DNA of 64,000 nucleotides from Flavobacterium luminosum (GCF_023635005.1 NZ_JAMLJM010000004.1:62001-126000), one strand, 5' to 3'. Positions 1-9,753 are shown, numbered from the stretch's first letter. Notes: generated from the letters alone by a model not told the origin. Program-made: numbers and translations.

Positions 1-1
1 C

Positions 2-1075
2 ATACTCATACTCTTTATAATCACGGGATTACACAGTTTCGCACAAACTGCCCGAAAGTATTCCAATGAATTCATGAATATTGGGGTCGATGCCCGTGCC
101 TTTGGGATGGCTAATGCCATGGTATCCCATACTAGTGATGTCAATTCAGGCTATTGGAACCCAACGGGATTATTACAAATCGAAGATCAGGAGGCAGCAC
201 TGATGCATGCCAACTATTTTGCCAATATTGCTCAATACGACTATGTCGCTTATGCTAAAAAAATAGACGATCGAAGCGCTTGGGGACTGTCTGTAATTCG
301 CTTTGGAGTCGATGATATTTTAAACACGACCCAATTGATTGATTCTGAAGGAAACATCGATTATAATCGTATCAGCTTGTTCTCTACTGCCGATTACGGC
401 GTTACTTTCTCCTATGCTAGAAAATTACCGGTACAACGTTTTCAATATGGTGTGAATGCCAAAGTTATCCGAAGAATTATTGGTGATTTTGCCAGTTCTT
501 GGGGCTTCGGTTTTGATTTGGGTATGCAATACTATGTCAAAGACTGGAAATTTGGACTTATGGTACGGGATATCACCACTACGTATAACGTTTGGAACAT
601 CAACGAAGAAGAGTTTAAAAAAATTCAGGAGGCACAAACTCAAAATCCTTCACAAAATCAGGAATTACCTGAAAACACCGAAATTACTTTACCCAAAGCA
701 CAATTGGGTGTCGCTCGAAAAGTGGACTTTCACAACGGAATGAGTTTATTAACTGCAGTTAATCTTAATATGGAATTCCAACGAACCAACGACATTTTGT
801 CTTCTGAGGTTCTGAGCATGACACCTGCTGTGGGCTTCGAATTCGGATACGACAATTTGGCTTTTATCCGAGCGGGAGTGGGTAACTTCCAAAACAGTCC
901 CTCTTTGCTCATTGATAGCAACCGCAATCGAGTTACTTTTCAACCCAATATTGGACTAGGATTTCACTACAAAGGGATTTCCGTTGATTATGCCCTGACC
1001 GATTTAGGGAATCAAAGTGCAGCTTTGTATTCGAATGTCTTTTCTTTGAAAGTAGATTTATCCATTTTCAGATAA
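2..1075 (+). CDS. PorV/PorQ family outer-membrane protein, 5' end outside window
   Basis: The open frame runs to the left window edge, and the residues before the first in-window Met read as the end of a signal peptide (ILFIITGLHSFAQ) followed by a mature start. The Met at 74 is therefore internal and the true start is off the window. About 357 codons are visible. The mature start KYSNEFMNIGVDARAFGMAN and the glycine- and aromatic-rich strand pattern ending in a basic-aromatic C-terminus fit the PorV/PorQ family of FadL-like barrels. Members of that family belong to, or resemble, type IX secretion components of the Bacteroidetes outer membrane. Whether this is true PorV, PorQ or a paralogue cannot be decided here. 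Confidence 0.75.
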   Translation: MLILFIITGLHSFAQTARKYSNEFMNIGVDARAFGMANAMVSHTSDVNSGYWNPTGLLQIEDQEAALMHANYFANIAQYDYVAYAKKIDDRSAWGLSVIRFGVDDILNTTQLIDSEGNIDYNRISLFSTADYGVTFSYARKLPVQRFQYGVNAKVIRRIIGDFASSWGFGFDLGMQYYVKDWKFGLMVRDITTTYNVWNINEEEFKKIQEAQTQNPSQNQELPENTEITLPKAQLGVARKVDFHNGMSLLTAVNLNMEFQRTNDILSSEVLSMTPAVGFEFGYDNLAFIRAGVGNFQNSPSLLIDSNRNRVTFQPNIGLGFHYKGISVDYALTDLGNQSAALYSNVFSLKVDLSIFR

Positions 1076-1142
1076 CTGTTTTTACACTCATGAAGCACTA
1101 TCCTGCTACTTTAAGTCAACGTTAGGCTGCCTTAAAATTTAT

Positions 1143-1150
1143 TATCTTTG
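1143..1150 (+). promoter_or_regulatory. Bacteroidetes -7 promoter element (TATCTTTG)
   Basis: TATCTTTG matches the Bacteroidetes consensus TAnnTTTG and lies 27 bases before the ATG at 1178. No clean TTG is seen at the usual -33 distance; TTAGG at about 1122 is the nearest. This placement makes the upstream TTG at 1148 an unlikely start codon because it lies inside the promoter. Confidence 0.5.
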
Positions 1151-1177
1151 ACCGAATCAACTGCTTTTGACCCAAAC

Positions 1178-2290
1178 ATGAAAAAACTTAGATATTTCCT
1201 ACTACTGATCTTATTTCCCTTTGCTGTTTTTTCTCAGAGTAACCCTATCACCGAAGAAACCCAAATCAGCATACTAACTGTCGATGTGGCTCAGGAATCG
1301 CATACTTTATATGGTCATACTGCCATCCGAATCAAAAATGAAGCCCAACAGTTTGATTATGTTTGGAATTATGGAATGTTTGATTTCAACACCCCTCATT
1401 TTATTCTCAAGTTCATCAAAGGAGATTTACAGTATTTTGCCGAAGCCTATCCTTTTCAGATTTTTGAGTACAGTTACCAACAGGAAAATCGCACGATATA
1501 TGAACAAACATTACACCTTTCTCTAGAAGAAAAACAACAATTGTTTGATAAACTCAGCCGTTCTATATTCACAGAAGAAAAATTTTATACCTACAAATTC
1601 ATCGACCGTAATTGTACCACCAAAGTAATCGATGCCGTCAATTCGGTGTTAGAAGGTCAACCCATACGAAACACCCTTCACGCCGAAGAAAGTTATCGTA
1701 GTGTACTCTATCCTTATCAGAAGGACCAATTCTGGATGAATTTAGGGATCAATGCTATTTTCGGGAAACGAACGGACGAACCGGCTCAGGTACTTTTTTT
1801 ACCTTTAGACTTAATGCAAGTCTTAACAAGCACTATGTACAAAGGGAAACCCTTGGCTTCGGCACCGGTTACTTTATTTCAGGCCACTACAGTCGAAAAG
1901 CCTTTTAATTTTTTCAATAGTATTTATGCCTTAATCGCTCTTGTAGCGCTTTTTGTGTTACCCAATAAAAAAGCAACCACCATCGTTTATATTAGTATTT
2001 TAGGAAGCATTGGATTGTTCTTTGCCGTTGTTGGCTTTTATTCTTTACACCGAGAAGTACTATGGAACTACAACATGCTATTATTCAATCCGCTATTGTT
2101 AGTACTAGCCTATATGCTAGCAAAACAACAAACCGCAAGAGTTCGAAAGTTTAGTGGGTTAATCTTATTACTACTCGGAGCTTACGTCATTTATGGTTTC
2201 AATAAAGCACATTTCGTAATGATGTCTCCACTTCTGATAGGCACCGCAATTGTATTGTTTCGTTTGTATCGTAAGAGAGGGGCTAAGTGA
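1178..2290 (+). CDS. DUF4105 (Lnb N-terminal periplasmic domain) membrane protein
   Basis: A signal peptide (MKKLRYFLLLILFPFAVFSQ) is followed by a DUF4105-type domain at about residues 25-190, with the hallmark segments YGHTAIRI, VWNYGMFDF and a conserved Cys in DRNCTTK. The C-terminal half has about five hydrophobic segments. The ATG at 1178 was chosen because a promoter element sits over the earlier TTG. The family is common in Bacteroidetes and is annotated from similarity to the lacto-N-biosidase N-terminal region, without an established function. The gene is probably monocistronic and lies just before the convergent glycan cluster. Confidence 0.8.
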   Translation: MKKLRYFLLLILFPFAVFSQSNPITEETQISILTVDVAQESHTLYGHTAIRIKNEAQQFDYVWNYGMFDFNTPHFILKFIKGDLQYFAEAYPFQIFEYSYQQENRTIYEQTLHLSLEEKQQLFDKLSRSIFTEEKFYTYKFIDRNCTTKVIDAVNSVLEGQPIRNTLHAEESYRSVLYPYQKDQFWMNLGINAIFGKRTDEPAQVLFLPLDLMQVLTSTMYKGKPLASAPVTLFQATTVEKPFNFFNSIYALIALVALFVLPNKKATTIVYISILGSIGLFFAVVGFYSLHREVLWNYNMLLFNPLLLVLAYMLAKQQTARVRKFSGLILLLLGAYVIYGFNKAHFVMMSPLLIGTAIVLFRLYRKRGAK

Positions 2291-2397
2291 TAGGAAAAAT
2301 AAAGTATTATCTCATGCTTTCTCTTCAGTTCTAATTATTTTTGGAATAGAATCAAAATAGTATACCCGTACGAACTAATCGTATTAATACGACAACA

Positions 2398-3786
2398 CTA
2401 TTGTCCTCGGTAAAACAAAATCGTACTGATCGTCTTCACCGTAATATTCAAATCTAGAAATAAACTACGGTGTTTGATATAATAGAGATCGTATTGCAGT
2501 TTAATCAGACTATCTTCCAAGGTTTCACCATACGAATAATTGACTTGCGCCCAACCGGTTAATCCTGGTTTCACCACATGTCGGGTCTCATAAAAAGGCA
2601 TGATCGCTGCTATTTCTTTCACAAAAACCGGACGCTCTGGTCTCGGACCTATTACTGCCATATCACCCTTGAGTACATTGATGAATTGTGGCACCTCATC
2701 CAAACGGGATTTTCGAAGAATCTTACCAAAAGTTGTCACTCTCGCATCGTTAGAAGTCGCGAATACTGCTCCATTTTTTTCAGCATCTACCACCATCGAT
2801 CGCAATTTGTAAATTTTAAAAAGTCGCCCGTTTTGCCCTACCCGTTCCTGAGTATAAAACAAAGGCCCCGGATTGGCCACCGCATTTCCAATGAGAATGA
2901 TTGGACTAATTAGAATCGCTAGTCCCAAACCGACTAACGACAGTGTAATTTCAAGAGTCCGTACCACAATCAAATACAGTTTGTTCTGATTGTTTCGTGA
3001 AAACGGAAAATATTTATAAAAATCTCTAGCAACAAATTGCACGGGAATACGATGAGTAATGCTTTCATACACTTGGGTATATTCTCTGACTTGTATACCC
3101 TTCTCCAACAACTCGATTAAATGATGGTACAATTCCTGTGTAATACCCTCCGTTTTTTGGGTAGCTATGATAATTTCCGGCACCTTATGCTCCTGCAAGT
3201 ACAACTCTAATTCCTGAAGTTTGATATGTTCTATTTCGGTAAGACCTTCTACAAAATCCGCAGAAAGATTCACAAATCCCACTACTTTAAAATGAGGATC
3301 TATTTTTTGAATCCCCTTTACCAATTCCGAAAGTTCACTCTGATGACAGACAAAAATAGCCCTTTTGATAAATCGATTGGCCGCCAAAAACTTAACATAC
3401 ACCATTCGCCATAACAACAAGGCTCCGAAAACTGAAAAATAAAACAAGAGGATTTGCAAACGGTTATCCGGCAACGTAGGCGTTACTTTGGGTGTTAACA
3501 AATACACCAAAACAGTCATTGAAGTGGTGAGTACAATACTTTTACCGATTAGAAACTGATTACTGGCCACTTGTAGGTTGTACATTTCAAACACCGTTCC
3601 GAAAAACAACAGATAAAAAGCCAACACCATGGTCCAGAGATAATTCTCTGACGAAATCGTGAAATAATGAAAGTCCAGCAAAGAACCGACCAAATGCAAG
3701 ACCGACAAGACAAAGAAAACATCCATCAAACGAAGTAAAATTTTTCGTTCTGAAACTTCAAAGTGAATGGGATGATGCGAGGCCAT
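2398..3786 (-). CDS. Polytopic undecaprenyl-phosphate sugar phosphotransferase (WcaJ type)
   Basis: 462 aa. Four N-terminal membrane helices within about the first 130 residues are followed by a cytosolic nucleotide-binding-like domain, a further hydrophobic hairpin near residue 272, and the bacterial sugar-transferase domain. Its motifs are visible: FYTQERVGQNGR, KLRSM, the catalytic Asp-Glu in SRLDEVPQ, GDMAVIGPRPER and GLTGWAQVNY. Family members transfer a hexose-1-phosphate, often glucose or galactose, to undecaprenyl phosphate at the inner membrane and so start a repeat unit. It is the last gene of the minus-strand run from 9753. A second, monotopic enzyme of the same superfamily lies at 60743-61345. 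The sugar used cannot be read from the sequence. Confidence 0.88.
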   Translation of the reverse strand: MASHHPIHFEVSERKILLRLMDVFFVLSVLHLVGSLLDFHYFTISSENYLWTMVLAFYLLFFGTVFEMYNLQVASNQFLIGKSIVLTTSMTVLVYLLTPKVTPTLPDNRLQILLFYFSVFGALLLWRMVYVKFLAANRFIKRAIFVCHQSELSELVKGIQKIDPHFKVVGFVNLSADFVEGLTEIEHIKLQELELYLQEHKVPEIIIATQKTEGITQELYHHLIELLEKGIQVREYTQVYESITHRIPVQFVARDFYKYFPFSRNNQNKLYLIVVRTLEITLSLVGLGLAILISPIILIGNAVANPGPLFYTQERVGQNGRLFKIYKLRSMVVDAEKNGAVFATSNDARVTTFGKILRKSRLDEVPQFINVLKGDMAVIGPRPERPVFVKEIAAIMPFYETRHVVKPGLTGWAQVNYSYGETLEDSLIKLQYDLYYIKHRSLFLDLNITVKTISTILFYRGQ

Positions 3787-3873
3787 TAGAATCTATATTT
3801 TGCCGAAATTAAGAAAAATTTAAGAAAAATAAACCTTCTCATGTTAAATTATCTACAACTATAATACAAAAGT

Positions 3874-4881
3874 CTACGACAACAAATCAATCCACTGTTT
3901 TTGAACTACTTGCCAATCCCAACTTTCTACTTTTTTTCGAGAAGCTGTTGTCAATCGGTTGACCAATTCCGGAGATTGTAAAAGATTGATTACTGCCTCT
4001 TTCATCGCCAAAACATCATTATCTGGAACCAAAAGCGCTTCTTCTTTGTCTTTGACTAAATAGGGAATTCCTCCCACATTGGTAGAAACCACGGGCAATC
4101 CCAAAGCCATGGCTTCCATAAGACTCACCGGTGTATTGTCGAAATGGGTGGTGTTGATAAACACCTCATAGTCCTGAGCTAGTGTGGTCCATTCCGCTTT
4201 GCTCAAACCTCCGGTAAACCGAACCGAAACGCCCTCTTGACGGGCATAGTCTTGAGTTGTCTGTAAGCTACCGTCTTTATCCGGACCTACCATACACAAC
4301 TCGGCATTGGGGTAGTGTTCCTGTACTTTTTTCAACACCGCTACTGCTAGGGTCGGATTGTAAATCGCTGCAAAAGCACGAACCCATAAGAGTTTAGGTT
4401 TTAAATGGCTTCGCTTTTGGAAAGGATACTGCTGAATCTCAATCGTATTGGGAATAAAAAGCACTCTTTGATATCCCTCTCGTTCGAAAACCTCTTTTAG
4501 GTAAGTAGAAGGAGCTACATTTTGATAGGCCTGTCCAAAAAGCATCTTACAGAGTATGGGATTTTTTTTCAATCGCTGTGGTAAATTACCACCATGCAAA
4601 ATAGGAATATACGGAATCTTCAGAAGCCTTGCCAGCTGACTCGATAAAAAAGCATACCAAAAAGCCTTGGTACTGTAGGTATCGATTAGCACATACGACA
4701 CTTGTTGCCGATACACCACAACCGCTCGCAACATTTCCCACAGGCGAAGTACAAAAGACGACTGATTGGAAGCATAAAAAACAGTATAGCCTTGCTGCTC
4801 CAACTGCGGCCCTAATGTTTCTATGGTGGTTTTATTGAAACCGTGCTTACTGAGCTGATTCCCGAGGTACAGTATTTTCAT
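3874..4881 (-). CDS. Glycosyltransferase family 4
   Basis: 335 aa, GT-B fold. The N-terminus MKILYLGNQLS is the usual first strand of a GT4 enzyme, which is why the ATG at 4881 is preferred over the TTG six bases upstream. The C-terminal Rossmann half carries PKLLWVRAFAAIYNP (donor-side loop), VGPDKDGS and the E-x7-E type segment HFDNTPVSLMEAMALGLPVV. It overlaps the 3' end of the upstream Wzy-like gene by 35 bases, so the two are probably translationally coupled. It would act at the cytosolic face of the inner membrane. Donor and acceptor are unknown. Confidence 0.85.
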   Translation of the reverse strand: MKILYLGNQLSKHGFNKTTIETLGPQLEQQGYTVFYASNQSSFVLRLWEMLRAVVVYRQQVSYVLIDTYSTKAFWYAFLSSQLARLLKIPYIPILHGGNLPQRLKKNPILCKMLFGQAYQNVAPSTYLKEVFEREGYQRVLFIPNTIEIQQYPFQKRSHLKPKLLWVRAFAAIYNPTLAVAVLKKVQEHYPNAELCMVGPDKDGSLQTTQDYARQEGVSVRFTGGLSKAEWTTLAQDYEVFINTTHFDNTPVSLMEAMALGLPVVSTNVGGIPYLVKDKEEALLVPDNDVLAMKEAVINLLQSPELVNRLTTASRKKVESWDWQVVQKQWIDLLS

Positions 4882-6202
4882 TCTCAAATCTTACTTTTAA
4901 AAGTGCTAGGGCATACACAAAAGCTGGGGCTGCCAGTCGCATAGACGCATGATTGATTGTCAGTAGCCAAAAGGCAACAAATGGGAGTACAAAAAAATTC
5001 ATCCTATTGTTAAATGCCAATATCAATGGCGTCACCACTAAGATCATTAAATTGAATGCTCCAAACATCCCGTGTTCGGCCAACATCCGGGTGATTTCAT
5101 TGTGTGAGGCCGCTTGTATTCCCGTTGTCTCTTCCCGGTACTCTTTATTTTTTCCAACCCCAATTCCTAAAATAGGATTGTCCATAAACATTTTCAATTC
5201 CGATTCAATCAATTGTTCCCTACCGGTTAACTTGCTTGCTTTTTCTCTCCCTCTTGCATCTTTATTCGCATACCGGTTTTCAATTAATCCCCCTGTTTGT
5301 AACGAACTGTACGTCCAGACACCTAAGGCTGCAAACAATGAAAAAGCAAAAATTACCGCGATTCGCATCTTCACTTTAGGTCGGGAGTACAGGAACAATA
5401 TTCCCAACAACAACACTATCATCACCACTCCGGTAATCACTCCTCCTCTGGAAAATGTTACAATTCCTCTAAAAGCAAAAACCATCGCTAGAGACGCATG
5501 TAATAATCGTAGTTTATTTGTAGGAGAATTTAGCAGTAGTTGCGCAAAAAAAATAAAAATCCCAAATCCTAAAATAGTTGACATCTGATTGGGACCAAAA
5601 CCTCCTGAAGTTTCAAAATTAGATTGCGTATCCGTAACCACATCCTTAATACTAGGGGTATATAAAAAAAGGTAGACTACAATCGCTACTAATGGTAAAC
5701 CAAACGCACTTAAAATCGTCTTAAAACGACTCCAACTGATCTGGCGGCTGTAACAATAGAGTGCGGAAATTCCCAAACAAACCGGTCCTGAAATATTAAA
5801 GGCTATCGCTTTTCGAATATTGGCTTCAAAAGAAAGTGTCACCGTAGATAAGACCACTCCGGGGATTAGAAACAGTAAAAACAATATATACACAAAGGAT
5901 TTTAAAGACATCCCTGAATATATCATCCCTAAAATCATATAAATAATGATACTGTACTTGGCGTACTCGTTAAAGTGCATTCCATTGGTCATTCGCAACA
6001 ACACCTCTACTCCTACTACATAAGCCGACATCACTAGGGCCTCATTATTTTTATTTTGATGCTTGTAAATAAAATAAACCCCATACAGAAAAATTAGTAT
6101 ACTGTATATCTTCATTAGTATTGGAAGTACAAAAGCTACCCCTCCAATCGCTGCATGCCCCAGCAAAAGTTTGATGTATCCGCTCTCCTTACTTTGTTCC
6201 AT
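4847..6202 (-). CDS. Wzy_C / O-antigen ligase family membrane protein
   Basis: 451 aa with about ten to twelve hydrophobic segments and one large periplasmic loop holding the Wzy_C signature: DNPILGIGVGKN, then SHNEITRMLAEHG. These are the conserved Gly-rich and His-Asn/Glu-His blocks of O-antigen ligases and polymerases. The ATG at 6202 (MEQSKESG) is preferred to the TTG at 6211. The gene overlaps both neighbours. It could polymerise repeat units or transfer a finished glycan to lipid A or protein. The family is known for both activities and sequence alone does not separate them. Confidence 0.82.
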   Translation of the reverse strand: MEQSKESGYIKLLLGHAAIGGVAFVLPILMKIYSILIFLYGVYFIYKHQNKNNEALVMSAYVVGVEVLLRMTNGMHFNEYAKYSIIIYMILGMIYSGMSLKSFVYILFLLFLIPGVVLSTVTLSFEANIRKAIAFNISGPVCLGISALYCYSRQISWSRFKTILSAFGLPLVAIVVYLFLYTPSIKDVVTDTQSNFETSGGFGPNQMSTILGFGIFIFFAQLLLNSPTNKLRLLHASLAMVFAFRGIVTFSRGGVITGVVMIVLLLGILFLYSRPKVKMRIAVIFAFSLFAALGVWTYSSLQTGGLIENRYANKDARGREKASKLTGREQLIESELKMFMDNPILGIGVGKNKEYREETTGIQAASHNEITRMLAEHGMFGAFNLMILVVTPLILAFNNRMNFFVLPFVAFWLLTINHASMRLAAPAFVYALALLKVRFENENTVPRESAQ

Positions 6203-7277
6203 GAAGTACAAACTTTAAATATCGTTCCATAACAGCCTCTTGCGTATAGTTTAGCTGTATCTCATTTTTCCAATGCGTCCCCATTTTTCGTCGTAACTCT
6301 TCGTTGGTTACCAATTGGGTCAGGGCTTGCACCAACTCGGATTCATTTCCGGAAGGTACTACCATGCCACTTTCCGGACTTAATACTTGAGGAATTTCTC
6401 CCACTGCCGTTGCCACCACAGGCAATCCTCCATACCCATATTCTAACAAGGCTACGGGTAAGCCTTCAGACAAGGATGTCAAAATACCGATATCCGATTG
6501 ACGAACCACTTTTTCCACTGCTGTGGTGCTACCATATAGATACACTGTATTTTCTAGCGCTTTTTGCCCGATTTCCTTCTTAACACTCTCTGAGTAAGCA
6601 TCCTGAAAATCTTTTCCTACCAAATGAAAAGTCCAATCTGGAAAACTTTGATGTATTTTTTCCGCAACACGGATTAACAAACCGTGATTTTTCTGAGGTC
6701 TAAAATTGGCTAGACATAGGATTCTTTTGCCTGAGGTTCCTGCCATAACAAAAGGAATATCACTTGGTTGCAGGTCAACAAAATTAGGCAAATACATCAC
6801 TCTTGAACACCATAAATGCTTAATCGCCCATTGTTGCAATTGAAAATTAACCGCAATAATCCCATCAAAACCTAAAGAACACCACTTGAGTATCCACAAA
6901 GGCCTGTTCTCTAGAAATTCACTATTCCCAAAATGATCATGCCATACTATCTTTACATTACAACTTAATTTAAGCAGTATCGCCATAAAAAAAGAACTAC
7001 TGTGGGCATGTATAGTGTTGATTCGGTGTTTTTTTATATAATTTCTTAATCGGATCAGCGCTTGCAGATCCACACTACTCTTTTTTTTAAGGAAAAGATA
7101 ATCTACCTCAGCCGCCAAATGTTCCTTTAAAAGCCCTTCCGCCCGTGTCGCTACTAAACTAGAGAACCCCACCTTTTTAGCCAAAGCATTAGCATAATTC
7201 ACCGCCATACGTTCCGCTCCGCCAGGTTCTAGACTGTCAATTAATTGAATCACTCGTATTTCTTTGGGATTCGCCAA
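6189..7277 (-). CDS. Glycosyltransferase family 4
   Basis: 362 aa. The N-terminal acceptor domain starts with RVIQLIDSLEPGGAERMAVN, a very typical GT4 opening with the Gly-Gly-Ala-Glu loop. The donor domain shows ILCLANFRPQKNHGLLI, HLVGKD and SDIGILTSLSEGLPVALLEYG, corresponding to the E-x7-E region. It is the first gene of the sub-operon 7277 to 2398 and overlaps the Wzy-like gene by 14 bases. The upstream 480 bases are non-coding, so a promoter is expected there, but no convincing TAnnTTTG was found. Donor sugar unknown. Confidence 0.87.
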   Translation of the reverse strand: MANPKEIRVIQLIDSLEPGGAERMAVNYANALAKKVGFSSLVATRAEGLLKEHLAAEVDYLFLKKKSSVDLQALIRLRNYIKKHRINTIHAHSSSFFMAILLKLSCNVKIVWHDHFGNSEFLENRPLWILKWCSLGFDGIIAVNFQLQQWAIKHLWCSRVMYLPNFVDLQPSDIPFVMAGTSGKRILCLANFRPQKNHGLLIRVAEKIHQSFPDWTFHLVGKDFQDAYSESVKKEIGQKALENTVYLYGSTTAVEKVVRQSDIGILTSLSEGLPVALLEYGYGGLPVVATAVGEIPQVLSPESGMVVPSGNESELVQALTQLVTNEELRRKMGTHWKNEIQLNYTQEAVMERYLKFVLHGTK

Positions 7278-7759
7278 TGGTTGTAGTGGATTTGGTTAAA
7301 GTTGTAAAAATAGAAAAAATCAAAAGAAGAAGCGTCAATTCAAGTAAAAGTTAATTTATAAAAGAAAATAGAAGCTATCGCTTTATTTTACGGAAATTTC
7401 AACCCTTTTACCCAGAACACATTCAACGTTTTGTTTGTCTTACTTCAAAGCGTCTCTTACACCACAAAACATAAGAAAATTTTAAAGATTTTCTTCCAGT
7501 TCACCAATCCGTGTTCCCAAAAAACTAAAATTTAAAAACCTATAAATCCTGTACGTTTTTTGTTTGATGGATTATGTTATAAAATTCATCCTAGAGATGC
7601 TGAAACGAGTTCAGCATGACAAACAAACTATTATGTACACGAATTGCTTCCCTCTGTATTCCTGAAACTCGACACTTGAAGCCTACAACAAATTACAAAA
7701 ACCATCGATTCCTGAACTCCGCCAAGGCAGATCCGTTCGATCCGAGGCCAATCTTCAAA
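7278..7759. other. 482-bp intergenic gap with hairpin repeat
   Basis: No credible gene. It contains one perfect hairpin repeat at 7594-7620 (listed separately) and an A/T-rich stretch of about 200 bases next to the GT4 gene starting at 7277. An 84-codon frame on the plus strand covers part of it but has no protein-like composition. Confidence 0.6.
7594..7620 (+). repeat. GAG-hairpin-GAC repeat
   Basis: The sequence is GAG, then ATGCTGAA, a 5-base loop ACGAG, then TTCAGCAT and GAC: an 8-bp perfect stem flanked by GAG and GAC. The same frame (GAG, stem beginning AT and ending AT, GAC) recurs with an unrelated stem at 11908 and in the 117-bp repeat at 49732-50135. Confidence 0.7.
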
Positions 7760-8959
7760 CTAGCCTATCAACAATTTTCTAATCTCTTCTTCAAATTTAT
7801 CCGTAGTAAATTGTCGAGACCAAGTTTGTCCTTCGAAAGCCATTTTTTGACATACTTCTTGGTTATTTAAAACGGTTTCTATTTCTCTTACATCTTGATC
7901 TATTTGTTCTTGTAAAAGAACCCCTCTACTTCCATTGCCTAACATGTACCGCACACAGGAAACGGGAGAGGCTGCTGGTACACAACCCCAAAATAGTGCT
8001 TCTGCCACCACTTTGGGCCAACCTTCACTTTTGGAAGGTAAAATTAGAAAGTGACTGGTTTGGTATGCTTTCCGAATAATTTCTTTGGACTGATTTCCTC
8101 GTAAAAATACTATAGCTCCTAAATTCTTTTGGGCAATATACTGCTCTAGTTCCGTTCTTAACACTCCTTCCCCATACAACTCTAAGTTTACTTTTCTGCC
8201 TTTTTGAGACAATTGTTCTACTAACTGAATGGCATATAAAGGTTGTTTGCCTTTGGATAGTGTTCCGACAAAAAGAAATTTTATTGGAGTGACCAATGCT
8301 ATGGGTTGTCTGGTGTCAGGTTGTTTAGCTTGCGCTGAGCGCGTTGAAGAGCAATCACTTTCCTCAGGGCTCACCTTGGCTTCGAGTGACCACAATCTAG
8401 CTTCTTCTTGGCTGTAGGTAGCCGTAAAAAACGGTTTAATATTCTTCGTACTTCCTTCCCATTCCCCATATACCAGTACCTGCATATTTCGTGTTAAAAA
8501 AGTATTGGATAAAATCCATTTTTGAAGGCGATAACTCCAAGGTTGTTGGCTTTTAGGATCCCAATTTCCTGCGTATTTAGCCGTTTTTTGTTTATTAGGA
8601 AATAAAATTTGAACCAAACAAGCCAACAAAGCAATATTCCCTGGGCAACGCAAATGAATATGGTCGGCCTGTTTCATGGCTTTGAAGATTTTTACTAAAG
8701 CCACAAAGGCAAGAGGAATTGCTTTCAGTTTATTTGAAAATGAAGTGATATCAAATTCTTGAAGTGCTACAATTGAATCAACTTTAAAAGAAATCGGAGC
8801 AATTAAAAGTTTTCTATCTTCTTTCCAAATGGGACAACAAAATTGAATTGTATTAGCATGTTTCGCCCACCATTGCATTTCTTTTTCGTAAGGGGCATAC
8901 AAATAGGATTTACCCTCCATTTCAACCACTGGTGCTGAAGATATAACTAAAAGCTTCAA
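7760..8959 (-). CDS. Glycosyltransferase family 4 with in-frame repeat-like insert
   Basis: About 400 aa. The donor half is clear: PIKFLFVGTLSKGKQP, LELYGEGVLR and HFLILPSKSEGWPKVVAEALFWG. The acceptor half starts KLLVISSAPVV. No ATG precedes it, so the TTG at 8959, which gives the canonical first strand, is taken as start; a TTG at 9007 would add 16 residues. Residues about 186-217 (DNA about 8310-8402), between the two Rossmann halves, are rich in Ser, Glu, Gln and Lys. The DNA there ends in TTCGAGTGAC, like the intergenic repeats of this window, which suggests a repeat landed in frame. It is probably first in its own transcript after the acetyltransferase at 9202. Confidence 0.8.
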   Translation of the reverse strand: MKLLVISSAPVVEMEGKSYLYAPYEKEMQWWAKHANTIQFCCPIWKEDRKLLIAPISFKVDSIVALQEFDITSFSNKLKAIPLAFVALVKIFKAMKQADHIHLRCPGNIALLACLVQILFPNKQKTAKYAGNWDPKSQQPWSYRLQKWILSNTFLTRNMQVLVYGEWEGSTKNIKPFFTATYSQEEARLWSLEAKVSPEESDCSSTRSAQAKQPDTRQPIALVTPIKFLFVGTLSKGKQPLYAIQLVEQLSQKGRKVNLELYGEGVLRTELEQYIAQKNLGAIVFLRGNQSKEIIRKAYQTSHFLILPSKSEGWPKVVAEALFWGCVPAASPVSCVRYMLGNGSRGVLLQEQIDQDVREIETVLNNQEVCQKMAFEGQTWSRQFTTDKFEEEIRKLLIG

Positions 8960-9201
8960 GATACATTGATTTTTGTTGCAAGTTACGATTTCAACTAGAA
9001 ACAACAAACTCTGATACGTGTAATCAATCTCTCTGGATAAATCATTTAATATCTCTTATTTTAAAAAACATAAAAATTTTAAAACATATAAGGCATGTAA
9101 GGGAATATAAGTAAACACTACGCAGAATAAAATTTTTTAGAGAGTACTCGTATTTCTTACATCGCGTCCCAAAAAACTTAAAACCTGAATGTTGAAACTG
9201 A

Positions 9202-9753
9202 CTAAATATAGCCCTCCGAACTTTTTTCTGAAACTTTTATGGCAGGAACCCCTAGCATTACACCATTTGCTGTGACGTTAGTGTTCACCAAAGAACAAGC
9301 CGCAATCAAAACATTGTCTTCTACTATAATATTCCCTGCAAGTACAGCATTGGCTCCGATGTAGACGTTATTCCCAATTCTGGGTACTCCTCTTTTCTCT
9401 CCCAGACCCGAAACCCCTATCGTAACGCCTTGAGAAATATTACAATTATCTCCAATGATTGTTTTTGCATTTAAAATAATGCCTCCAAAATGACCAATGT
9501 AGAATGAATGGCCGATTTGAACAGAAGATGGAATGGAAATTCCTGTGGTTATTTCAATACCTTTTTGCCAAAACAAACAAAGGCCTTGTAACAATTGCTT
9601 AACTATTGGGAATGACATCTTATAGACTGCATGTGCTATTCGATATTGAAAACAAGCCCAAAAACCTTGTGTAAAAAAAACGATGGTAATAAAGTTACCT
9701 CCATATTTTTTATACTTTTTGTAATCGGATGAAATTAACTGTGATAAATTCAT
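9202..9753 (-). CDS. Serine acetyltransferase-like hexapeptide acyltransferase
   Basis: 183 aa. A short helical N-terminus is followed by a left-handed beta-helix of hexapeptide repeats from about residue 70: IPSSVQIGHSFYIGHFGGI, IIGDNCNISQGVTIG, PRIGNNVYIGANAVLAGNI and VLIAACSLVNTNV, ending GVPAIKVS. The His-Phe-Gly-Gly and SQGVTIG blocks are typical of the CysE/SAT-like branch. It lacks the long CysE N-terminal domain, and in glycan clusters such short members usually O-acetylate a sugar. It sits directly before the GT4 gene ending at 7760, so a role in polysaccharide acetylation is more likely than cysteine synthesis (inference). Confidence 0.8.
   Translation of the reverse strand: MNLSQLISSDYKKYKKYGGNFITIVFFTQGFWACFQYRIAHAVYKMSFPIVKQLLQGLCLFWQKGIEITTGISIPSSVQIGHSFYIGHFGGIILNAKTIIGDNCNISQGVTIGVSGLGEKRGVPRIGNNVYIGANAVLAGNIIVEDNVLIAACSLVNTNVTANGVMLGVPAIKVSEKSSEGYI

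Noticed and set aside
4953-5588. 211-codon plus-strand frame
   Set aside because: It lies antisense to the Wzy_C-type membrane gene and its composition is the mirror of that gene's hydrophobic codons.
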